Source: Rodentibacter caecimuris (GTDB taxonomy: Bacteria > Pseudomonadota > Gammaproteobacteria > Enterobacterales > Pasteurellaceae). Taken from it: a stretch of 64,000 bases of DNA. The position numbers and the translations under genes are program-made. Below, piece by piece: positions 8,031 through 15,930 of the stretch (positions are counted from its first letter, which is position 1; each line of letters begins with the position of its first letter). The stretch lies in assembly GCF_024622045.1 (NCBI RefSeq), contig NZ_JANKBP010000008.1, one strand, 5' to 3'. The notes beneath the pieces were generated by a model that was not told where the DNA came from, did not search any database, and was given only the letters and a program-made list of their open reading frames with translations.

Positions 8031-10157
8031 ATGAAACTAAAAAATCTCTCAGTTGCAACCGCACTTTTATTGGCATTAACCGGATGTGGGAGTAGTGGTG
8101 GGAATGATAATCGCCCAGCCACACCGAATAACGAAATCAAAAATAATCAAGCAACTCAACAGCAAAGCGAATTAGATCGCTTGAAAGCGCAACTTGCGCA
8201 AGCACAAAGCGAAAAACAATCTACCGAAGAAAAATTAAAACAGTCAGAACAGCTTTCTACGCAAGATTTAAATAAAGCAAAACAAGATTTAGCTCAAGCC
8301 GAACAACGCTTAAAAGAGGCACAAAAAGCCTTACAAGATGAACAAACCAAAACACAGCAGGCTACTGAAAAAGCAAAAGAAAATTTAGCCAAAGAAATGG
8401 CAGCAAAAGAAAAAGCTGTGAAAGAATTAGAAGCCAAACTAGCAAATGACAAAATTTTAAACCGTAATGAAGTTCTAAAATTTGCCTTGCAAAGCGGTTT
8501 ACCACAAGGTTGGGCAAACGAACTCGCCGATGATTTACAAAACAAATCCAAAGCAGAAGTAGCTGATGAAGTATTAAATGCACATAAAACCATCACATTA
8601 CGCCAACTTGCGCGTAATTATGGTTTGAATAATCAGGACGCTCGTCAATTTGCCCGAGAAAATAAAAATAGCACACTTGATGAAGCTGAAACCTTGTTAG
8701 AAAGCCGTCGTGATGAAATTCAGCAAAAAAGACAACTACTGATTAATGAAATTTTTGCATTAGCAAAAGAGAAAGGTTTGCCAGAGTGGGAAGCCCATAA
8801 TTTTGCCTATGGTAGAAATCATACGGATAAAGAAAGTGCGGTAGAAGATCTCAATAATTATGTTACTGAAAAAGCTGAACGAGAAACCAAAATCAATGAA
8901 TTAATCGACCTTGCTAAAGAAAAAGGATTGGAAGATTGGGAAGCTCAAAATTTTGCTAATCAAAATATAGATAACGATAAATCTAGTGCATTAGAAACCC
9001 TCAATCAACTAGCTGCTGAAAAAGAAAAAGAGTGGCTACAGGCACAAAAAGAAGAGCAAATGCGTGAATTAGCTGAAAACTATAAAAATACTTATTTCCC
9101 TAATATTCATCACTTTGACACTTGGGAGTTTGCTCAAAAAAATAAAGATAAATCCCTTGAAGAAGCTAAAACGGAGCTTGAACAGTACAAAACAAATCGT
9201 GAAAAGATTACAGAATTAGCAAAAATCCTCACCGAATTAAATGTAGGTAGTTATTATATCGAACAATTTATCGATCAAAATACGCTTGTTTCTTTGGAAG
9301 AGGCTCAAATCAATTTAGATAAAGAAGTTGATGAAGCGATAATAAATCTCAAAGGTACTGGAGATAAACCACTAGGATTCTTAACAAAGCAAGATCATTC
9401 TATTAGAAATGAACCCATTATTGAAAATGATCGGGAAGTCGCCAATAAAACAGTGACAACTTATGCCGATATTTATAACCAAAAATATTCCGTCATTACA
9501 GGTAACTATAACAAAACCGTAGAGCCATATACCGAAATAGAATATTACTATGAGGAAGGCGATGATAAAAATTCATCTCCTTTTCGTTCTCGTGAAGTTT
9601 CTAAGACTAGAACAAGCGAAACCTATACAGTAGATGCCGGTTCTTATCCAGGTCATACAAATGGTTTTAAAACACCGGTTGATAAATTCCCTTCAGAAGG
9701 AAGAGCAACCTATACCGGTGTTGCATTTGATGCTAAAAAACAGGGTGAACTATCTTACACTGTAGATTTCGCTGATAGAAAAGGCTCAGGAAAAATTACA
9801 GGGTTAGATCATATTGGTGATATTACTTTGCAAGAAGCTGAAATTTACAAATCAGCAAGTCATAATAGTATGAGAGTTAAAGGCAATGCCATTGCAGAGG
9901 CTTGGAACGATCAAGGTGGTGTAACAGGTGAATATGCGGCTAATTTCTTTGGTCCAAATGCAGAAGAAATCGCAGGTAAAGCATCTTTATCACAAGGGAC
10001 ATATAAATGGATTGAAGGCTCTTCTGAGCCAATGCCACTAGATAGATATATAAGAGATGTTACAATTGAAAGAATAAATGATTCTTCTCAAGATGGTAGC
10101 CCTCGCGGTAATATTGACATTTGCTTCGGTGGCACGCGCGGTGAAATCCAAAAATAA
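8031..10157 (+). CDS. Slam-type surface lipoprotein: coiled coil, helical repeats, TbpB-like barrel
   Basis: 708 residues, AAGGATACCAAA before the ATG. Residues 1-18 are a lipoprotein signal ending in the lipobox LTG|C19. Residues ~45-140 are an Ala/Lys/Gln-rich coiled coil. Residues ~145-435 hold five or six degenerate ~45-50-residue helical units of the pattern L...A.e.GL..WeA..FA..N.dks.eeA...L; two neighbours read LAKEKGLPEWEAHNFA and LAKEKGLEDWEAQNFA. Residues ~545-708 resemble the C-terminal beta-barrel of TbpB/fHbp-like lipoproteins (ATYTGVAFDAKKQGELSYTV, DFADRKGSGKI, ANFFGPNAEEIAGKA). That barrel is the part read by Slam translocons, and a Slam gene follows directly. The protein should be lipid-anchored on the outer face of the outer membrane. 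Ligand unknown; the helical repeats suggest a projecting stalk or binding region rather than a metal-uptake receptor. Confidence 0.85.
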   Translation: MKLKNLSVATALLLALTGCGSSGGNDNRPATPNNEIKNNQATQQQSELDRLKAQLAQAQSEKQSTEEKLKQSEQLSTQDLNKAKQDLAQAEQRLKEAQKALQDEQTKTQQATEKAKENLAKEMAAKEKAVKELEAKLANDKILNRNEVLKFALQSGLPQGWANELADDLQNKSKAEVADEVLNAHKTITLRQLARNYGLNNQDARQFARENKNSTLDEAETLLESRRDEIQQKRQLLINEIFALAKEKGLPEWEAHNFAYGRNHTDKESAVEDLNNYVTEKAERETKINELIDLAKEKGLEDWEAQNFANQNIDNDKSSALETLNQLAAEKEKEWLQAQKEEQMRELAENYKNTYFPNIHHFDTWEFAQKNKDKSLEEAKTELEQYKTNREKITELAKILTELNVGSYYIEQFIDQNTLVSLEEAQINLDKEVDEAIINLKGTGDKPLGFLTKQDHSIRNEPIIENDREVANKTVTTYADIYNQKYSVITGNYNKTVEPYTEIEYYYEEGDDKNSSPFRSREVSKTRTSETYTVDAGSYPGHTNGFKTPVDKFPSEGRATYTGVAFDAKKQGELSYTVDFADRKGSGKITGLDHIGDITLQEAEIYKSASHNSMRVKGNAIAEAWNDQGGVTGEYAANFFGPNAEEIAGKASLSQGTYKWIEGSSEPMPLDRYIRDVTIERINDSSQDGSPRGNIDICFGGTRGEIQK

Positions 10158-10174
10158 TCTTTAACCTTTAACAA

Positions 10175-10216
10175 AATGCCGTTTAAAACAATTTAAATTT
10201 AAACGGCATTCTTTTG
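10175..10216 (+). terminator. Terminator between lipoprotein and Slam genes
   Basis: AATGCCGTTT (10175-10184) pairs with AAACGGCATT (10201-10210), followed by CTTTTGTT. The 16-base loop makes it moderate. It may lower Slam expression relative to the lipoprotein. Confidence 0.6.
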
Positions 10217-10255
10217 TTCCGTTATATAGCACGACACAAACATTTTTGTTGATCT

Positions 10256-10282
10256 GTAGGGACACACGCAGTGTGTCCCTAC
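10256..10282. repeat. 27-bp palindromic repeat, copy 1
   Basis: A perfect 12-bp inverted repeat, GTAGGGACACAC and GTGTGTCCCTAC around GCA, between the lipoprotein and Slam genes. A diverged copy of the same 27-bp length is at 55951-55977. It may be a REP/MITE-type element. Confidence 0.7.
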
Positions 10283-10320
10283 CTGTTTGCAAAACAATAC
10301 CACTTTTTTGTCTATTTATT

Positions 10321-11745
10321 ATGAAAAAATTTGCTTATTTTCTACCGCTTGTCCCCCTTATTTCTCAAGCTCAAACCATTCATACACCTCCGCCGATTTT
10401 CTTCGAAGAGGCAGGCGTACCGAAAACGAATGCACCTCAGTTAAAAACACCGCCAAAATCCACCGCACTTTCCACGCCTCAAATCGCATTGAATGAAAGG
10501 GATTCAATACAAACAACACTGGAGAAATTGATTAACTATGGTGTGGTAAATCAACAATGGAGATTGTTGAAACGGTTATTACCGCTCTATCAAGAACAAG
10601 CTCATTATGATGTAACCCTTTACCGCTACGCTAAAGGGGCAATGTTGCGTGCTGAACGCCAATACACTGAAGCTATTTCCCTTTATCAACAAATTGTAAA
10701 TGAAAATCCAACTCTAGCTTATCCACGCTTTGATTTAGGAGTGATGTTATTTGAAAACAAGCAATACCGCCAAGCGAGAGTCGCTCTTGAACAGGCAATG
10801 CCTGATTTATCCCCACAAATGCAAGGCTTAGCACAACGTTATTTACACGAAATGGAAGCACGTCAAAACTGGCAAGCGGACGCTGAATTACAGTACACAC
10901 AAACGGATAATGTGAATAATGCCTCCGCTCAACAAGAGATTATACTTGGCGGTCTTCGCTTCCGAAAAGACGAGGAATCTTTACCACAAAAAGCGCACGG
11001 TTTTCGTTATGGCTTGGGGCTAAATCGTGAAATCAATATCGGCGGCAATCATTTTGTCGCCGTTACCAGCAATTTCAGCGGTGTACATTATTGGGATAAT
11101 CAAGAATATAGCGAAAAATCCTTATATGCCGCATTAGGCTATCGCCATCGTTCCGCCTTGCAATCTTGGGGTATTATGCCGTTTTTTGAGCAAAACTGGT
11201 TAGGTACGCCACGTTACAGCAAGAACTATGGCATCGTGGCAAATTTTCATCGAGAACTGACCGCACTTTGGACGCTTTCAGGCACTTTATCACATTCACA
11301 AAAACGCTATGCCGAACAAAATATTGCGCACCGCCATAATGGCTATATTAATGGTGCAACGCTTTCCTTGAGCCATCAAATCAAGCCGAATTGGTTGCTG
11401 TTTGGCGGCATTGAAGGCAGCATTGATCGTAGTAAAGATAAATCGGAATCCTCTATTCGTCGCGGCGTGAATATTGGAACAGTGTGGCAAATTAATGATT
11501 TCGCGACACGTTTAACTGTTCGTTACGTAAAACGGGATTTCCGTGCGAAAAATTTCTATTTTCCAACGAAAAAACGGCAAGATAAAGAATATGGTTTGAA
11601 CGCGTCGGTTTGGTACAATCAACTGCAATGGAAAGGGTTTGTGCCAAAATTGAATTATCGTTATCGCAAGATTGATAGCAATATTCCTGAATTTTACTCA
11701 CGCCAAAGTGCTGAATGGTTTGTTTCGGTAGAAAAAGATTTTTAG
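10321..11745 (+). CDS. slam: Slam, surface lipoprotein assembly modulator (TPR plus DUF560 barrel)
   Basis: 474 residues from the ATG at 10321; the frame opens at 10246 but the N-terminus MKKFAYFLPLVPLISQAQ is a clear Sec signal peptide. Residues ~65-185 are TPR-like helices (RYAKGAMLRAERQYTEAIS, YPRFDLGVMLFENKQYRQAR). Residues ~190-474 are a 14-strand-type outer-membrane barrel of the DUF560/Slam family, full of alternating aromatic strands and ending in Phe (FVSVEKDF). Slams move folded lipoproteins bearing a TbpB-like barrel across the outer membrane. The gene directly downstream of a matching lipoprotein fits this exactly. Length is within the usual Slam range. Confidence 0.9.
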   Translation: MKKFAYFLPLVPLISQAQTIHTPPPIFFEEAGVPKTNAPQLKTPPKSTALSTPQIALNERDSIQTTLEKLINYGVVNQQWRLLKRLLPLYQEQAHYDVTLYRYAKGAMLRAERQYTEAISLYQQIVNENPTLAYPRFDLGVMLFENKQYRQARVALEQAMPDLSPQMQGLAQRYLHEMEARQNWQADAELQYTQTDNVNNASAQQEIILGGLRFRKDEESLPQKAHGFRYGLGLNREINIGGNHFVAVTSNFSGVHYWDNQEYSEKSLYAALGYRHRSALQSWGIMPFFEQNWLGTPRYSKNYGIVANFHRELTALWTLSGTLSHSQKRYAEQNIAHRHNGYINGATLSLSHQIKPNWLLFGGIEGSIDRSKDKSESSIRRGVNIGTVWQINDFATRLTVRYVKRDFRAKNFYFPTKKRQDKEYGLNASVWYNQLQWKGFVPKLNYRYRKIDSNIPEFYSRQSAEWFVSVEKDF

Positions 11746-11756
11746 AAGAAAGAACG

Positions 11757-11786
11757 AAAAGTGCGGTCGATTTTGACCGCACTTTG
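11757..11786. terminator. Bidirectional terminator built from two uptake signals
   Basis: AAAGTGCGGTC (11758-11768) and GACCGCACTTT (11775-11785) are perfect inverted uptake-signal cores around a GATTTT loop. They lie between the convergent Slam and sdaA genes. Confidence 0.85.
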
Positions 11787-11795
11787 GGTTGAAAT

Positions 11796-13163
11796 TTAAG
11801 TACAAACCACTTTGACTGCAAGCCCGCCTTGTGAAGTCTCACGGTATTTTGCATTCATATCTTTGCCTGTTTCGTACATGGTTTCAATCACTTTATCAAG
11901 CGTAACCCGTGGATCAGTAGTACGACGCAATGACATACGAGCCGCATTAATCGCTTTCACTGAGGCAATTGCATTACGTTCGATACAAGGCACTTGAACT
12001 TGTCCGCCGACAGGGTCGCAAGTTAAACCAAGGTTATGCTCCATTGCAATTTCTGCTGCAATACATACTTGCATTGGATTAGCGCCAAGAATCTCAGCCA
12101 AACCGGCTGCCGCCATGGAACAAGCCACGCCGACTTCCCCTTGACATCCTACTTCAGCACCGGAAATCGAAGCATTCATTTTGTAAAGCGAGCCAATCAT
12201 TCCCGCCGCTAACAAATAGCGTTCAACAATCTCCGCCGTTAAAGGTGAAACAAATTTATCATAGTAAGAAAGTACTGCCGGAATAATGCCGCAAGCACCA
12301 TTGGTTGGTGCGGTTACTACCCGTCCACCAGCCGCATTTTCTTCATTGACTGCCAGAGCGAACATATTTACCCAATCAATAACACGCATTGGATCGTTTG
12401 ATAAATTCGTATTCGCTTGTAGCATGCGATGTAACGAAGCTGCACGACGAGGAACACGTAATGGCCCCGGTAAAATACCTTCGGTATGCAATCCGTGATC
12501 AATACAAGCCTGCATGGTTTTCCACACATTGTCTAAATGCGCGCTCACCGCGTCTTTACCATGTAAAGCAATTTCATTTTCAAGCATGACTGTAGAAAGC
12601 ATTAAACCTTTTTCAGTGCAGTGCTTTAAAATGTCTTCCGCATTTTTATAAGGATAAGGCACGCTGATTGCGCTTTCTTCTTCCTGACCGAAATGGGCTT
12701 CATCAACGATAAAACCACCGCCGATAGAATAATAAGTCTGACGGTAAAGTTCCTTACGGTCTGCATCTAATGCAGTGATCGTCATGCCATTTTCATGTAA
12801 TTTCAAAAAAGTACTGTGAAAAATGAGATTGTTATCAAAATCAAATTTCACTGTTTTTTTACCTTGATCGATAGATAATTCCGCAGTCTCTTTCACGTTT
12901 TCGATAAAACGCGGAATGAGATCAATATCTACATCATGCGGTAAATAACCAGCAAGCCCCATAATGATCGCAATATCCGTATTATGGCCACGCCCGGTCA
13001 TGGAAAGAGAACCATAGACATCTACATGAATTTCTGTTGTGTTTTCAAACTGCCCAAGCTTAATGAGATCATCAATAAATTGTTTACCCGCTTTCATCGG
13101 ACCAACAGTATGGGAACTGGACGGACCAATTCCCACTTTAAACATATCAAATACGCTAATCAT
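11796..13163 (-). CDS. sdaA: L-serine dehydratase (ammonia-lyase)
   Basis: 455 residues, the usual length for the single-chain iron-sulfur enzyme. It converts L-serine to pyruvate and ammonia in the cytoplasm. The N-terminal beta domain carries MISVFDMFKVGIGPSSSHTVGPM. The alpha domain has APTNGACGIIPAVL, GAEVGCQGEVGVACSMAAAG and VQVPCIERNAIA, with the cysteines expected to hold the [4Fe-4S] cluster. sdaC, the serine transporter, is 40 bases upstream on the same strand, forming an sdaC-sdaA operon for serine uptake and use, the same order as in H. influenzae. Confidence 0.97.
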   Translation of the reverse strand: MISVFDMFKVGIGPSSSHTVGPMKAGKQFIDDLIKLGQFENTTEIHVDVYGSLSMTGRGHNTDIAIIMGLAGYLPHDVDIDLIPRFIENVKETAELSIDQGKKTVKFDFDNNLIFHSTFLKLHENGMTITALDADRKELYRQTYYSIGGGFIVDEAHFGQEEESAISVPYPYKNAEDILKHCTEKGLMLSTVMLENEIALHGKDAVSAHLDNVWKTMQACIDHGLHTEGILPGPLRVPRRAASLHRMLQANTNLSNDPMRVIDWVNMFALAVNEENAAGGRVVTAPTNGACGIIPAVLSYYDKFVSPLTAEIVERYLLAAGMIGSLYKMNASISGAEVGCQGEVGVACSMAAAGLAEILGANPMQVCIAAEIAMEHNLGLTCDPVGGQVQVPCIERNAIASVKAINAARMSLRRTTDPRVTLDKVIETMYETGKDMNAKYRETSQGGLAVKVVCT

Positions 13164-13203
13164 ATATTTCTCGTTAATTAAGATAAGCTAAAACCTAAGC
13201 TGC

Positions 13204-14433
13204 CTATAATAATCCATATACGACCGCAGAGATAGCTATTAATCCCATTACGGTTACAAATATATTGCTAAAGCGACCTTGATAACGTTTCATTGCCGGA
13301 ACTTTGCGAATAGCGTACATCGGCATAATGAATAAAATCATCGCAATAATTGGGCCGCCAAGGGATTCAATCAAACCAAGAATACTAGGATTAATAATCG
13401 CAACGCCCCACAGCGTAACTAAGAAGAAAAGTGCGGTTGCATAATTTAATTTTTTACGATTAACCGACTCGCCTTTTATTTTTAAGTACAACCCTTCTAA
13501 CCCCTCACGTGCCCCCATATAATGACCAAAGAAAGAACTGGTAATCGCTAAAAATGCAACCAATGGGCCAAAGTAGGAAATATAAGGATTATCGAATTTA
13601 TTCGCTAAGAAAGACAAAATACTGATATTTTGTTCTTTTGCCGCCAATAACTCTTCCGGAGTTAAAGTTAATACGCAGCTGAATACAAAGAACATAACAA
13701 AGAAAAGTAAAATCGTTGATGTACCTTTTTCAGTGTGTTCAATATGACGTTCAGTAAGATCAAATTCTTTGTATTCACGATATTGCGAACAGGTGAAGGA
13801 AGAAATTGCCGGAGAATGGTTAAAAGAGAATACTAAAACCGGAATCGTTACCCATAATGTTGTAATAAAACTGCTTGTAGTCGGAAATTCCTGTAACATA
13901 GAGCTGTTCCATTCCGGAATTAAATAAATTGATAATACAAATAAAATGAGCACTAACGGATATACAAGCCATTCCGTAATTTTTAACATCACCTTTTCAT
14001 TGAAAAGCATCACTGAAATTAATACTGCAATTAAGACAAAAGAAAGTAACACACGATTAGGCGATGCCATGCCAAGTTGATTCACAATAAAGGAATCTAC
14101 GGTATTGGTAATACCATTACCATAAATTAACAAAATTGGAAAAATTGCGAAAAAATAAAGTAGAGTAATTAATTTACCTGCCGTTTTACCAAAATGTTCT
14201 TCTACAACTTCGGTAATGTCACTTCCCGGTTTTTTGGAAGAAAGCACGAAATATGATAAACCACGGTGAGCAAAATAAGTCATCGGTCCGACTAAAATTG
14301 CCATAATAACTAGCGGCCAAAAACCACCCATACCGGCATTAATCGGTAGGAATAAAACACCGGCACCCACTGCCGTACCAAATAAATTTAACATCCATGA
14401 TGCATCAAATTTATTCCATTTTGGATTTTTCAT
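13204..14433 (-). CDS. sdaC: Serine/threonine transporter
   Basis: 409 residues from the ATG at 14433 (AAGGTCCTTATT upstream); the longer frame to 14538 adds a non-homologous stretch. It is a polytopic inner-membrane protein with about eleven hydrophobic segments, of the hydroxy/aromatic amino acid permease (HAAAP) family, starting MKNPKWNKFDASWMLNLFGT with the GAGVLFLPINAG motif. It imports L-serine with protons or sodium. First gene of the sdaC-sdaA unit. Confidence 0.95.
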   Translation of the reverse strand: MKNPKWNKFDASWMLNLFGTAVGAGVLFLPINAGMGGFWPLVIMAILVGPMTYFAHRGLSYFVLSSKKPGSDITEVVEEHFGKTAGKLITLLYFFAIFPILLIYGNGITNTVDSFIVNQLGMASPNRVLLSFVLIAVLISVMLFNEKVMLKITEWLVYPLVLILFVLSIYLIPEWNSSMLQEFPTTSSFITTLWVTIPVLVFSFNHSPAISSFTCSQYREYKEFDLTERHIEHTEKGTSTILLFFVMFFVFSCVLTLTPEELLAAKEQNISILSFLANKFDNPYISYFGPLVAFLAITSSFFGHYMGAREGLEGLYLKIKGESVNRKKLNYATALFFLVTLWGVAIINPSILGLIESLGGPIIAMILFIMPMYAIRKVPAMKRYQGRFSNIFVTVMGLIAISAVVYGLL

Positions 14434-14660
14434 AATAAGGACCTTCAAAATTAAAAAAGAAATTAGTTTACTATAATTATTCAAGTAACCACCTGAAAAT
14501 CTGGCGCGCATAATATGCTTTAAGAAAGTGAAATTCAAAAGAATATTTTTAGAAATGTGATCTAGATAACAGTTTTTCCATGATTAAATAAGCAAAATTT
14601 GGTTTAGATTAAAGTGAGGTTAAAAAGCAATCAATATCTTAACCGCACTTTCTATATAAA

Positions 14661-15644
14661 TTAAGCGTTCTCAATAGAAAAGGAGAGCACTTCGTTAATA
14701 CTGGAAGCCTCTAAAGCAATCATAATTAAACGATCCACTCCTAAAGCAACGCCCGATGTATTCGGTATCCCCGCTTGCAATGCACTAAGAAAGCGCTCAT
14801 CTATTGCCCGCTCCGGTAAATCGAGCTTTTCACGCTGACGGTTATCCTGCTCAAAACGATGCCGTTGTTCATTTACATCCGTTAATTCATGAAAGCCATT
14901 GGCGAGTTCTAATCCTTTGTAATAAAACTCAAAACGTTCCGCCACACGTTGATCTTCCGGACTTAATTGCGCAAGTGCGGCCTGTGAGGAAGGGAAATGG
15001 TAAATCGCAACCGGCGCATCCTGCCCAATTTGCGGTTCCACCACTTCACTAAATAAAAATTGCAATAACGTATCGCGATCCTCGTCCTCTTCTGCCATAA
15101 AATTATGTTGACGGGCAGCCTCGACCAATTCTTTCCGACTTGCTGAAAGCGGATCAAGTCCCACATACTCTTGGAAAGCAAATTGGTAAGTCATACTTTC
15201 TGCCGGCTTACAATCAAGAATTTGTTGGAGTAAATCATCTACTTCATTAATCAAACGATACATGTCAAAGTGCGGTCGATACCACTCCAACATAGTAAAT
15301 TCAGGATTATGGCGATTACCCGCTTCTTCATTACGAAATACTTTGCTAATTTGAAAAATAGGGCCGCTACCCGCAGCCAATAAACGTTTCATATGATATT
15401 CAGGACTGGTTGAAAGCCACAAGGTTTTTGAGAGTTCATTAATCGGTGCAATAAATTCGGTGCTAAATGTAGAAAGGTGAATATCCGTCACACCAAATTC
15501 ACTCAAAACCGGGGTTTCAACTTCAAGCAAACCCCGATCGGTAAAAAAACGACGAATTTCAGCAATGATTTTTGCTCTGGCAAGTAAATTTTTAATGGAG
15601 GCTGAAGGCTGCCATGACACAGTTTGCGAAGTAAGTGCGGTCAT
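14661..15644 (-). CDS. epmA: EF-P (R)-beta-lysine ligase
   Basis: 327 residues, typical of EpmA (GenX/PoxA/YjeA), the short lysyl-tRNA-synthetase paralogue lacking the anticodon-binding domain. It activates beta-lysine and attaches it to a lysine of elongation factor P, helping translation of polyproline. Class II synthetase motifs are present: FRNEEAGNRHNPEFTMLEW (motif 2) and SGVALGVDRLIMIALEA (motif 3). Divergently transcribed from frdA, as in related genera. Confidence 0.95.
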   Translation of the reverse strand: MTALTSQTVSWQPSASIKNLLARAKIIAEIRRFFTDRGLLEVETPVLSEFGVTDIHLSTFSTEFIAPINELSKTLWLSTSPEYHMKRLLAAGSGPIFQISKVFRNEEAGNRHNPEFTMLEWYRPHFDMYRLINEVDDLLQQILDCKPAESMTYQFAFQEYVGLDPLSASRKELVEAARQHNFMAEEDEDRDTLLQFLFSEVVEPQIGQDAPVAIYHFPSSQAALAQLSPEDQRVAERFEFYYKGLELANGFHELTDVNEQRHRFEQDNRQREKLDLPERAIDERFLSALQAGIPNTSGVALGVDRLIMIALEASSINEVLSFSIENA

Positions 15645-15791
15645 TTTTCCTCTTATTTTTTAGTAAAATCATCATAAACTTCAACATTGTAAACTAGGGA
15701 ATTTAACAACTCAACTTTCCGGCCTTATCATCACAAAAGCACGTCAAATAAAAAACCTTCTCATTTGATTTGGTTAAATAAATTAACTTTT

Positions 15792-15805
15792 TTGAGGTAG
15801 ATCAC
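15792..15805. promoter_or_regulatory. FNR-like box upstream of frdA
   Basis: TTGAGGTAGATCAC matches eight of the ten specified positions of the FNR consensus TTGAT-N4-ATCAA and lies about 125 bases before the frdA start, fitting anaerobic induction. Its right half (GATCACA) also resembles a CRP half-site. Confidence 0.5.
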
Positions 15806-15930
15806 AAAATTCACAATTTCTCTGAAATTCCTCCGAAAAAAAGTTATTAATTTGTAAAAAAAGTGGCACAATGCCTCCGCTCACCCTTTAAAGGGCTTTT
15901 ATTATACTTTCTACATGATTGGAGGATATC

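Noticed and set aside
8031..10157. TonB-linked transferrin or haemoglobin receptor lipoprotein
   Set aside because: No TonB-dependent receptor gene adjoins it and only the C-terminal barrel resembles TbpB; iron uptake is not supported.
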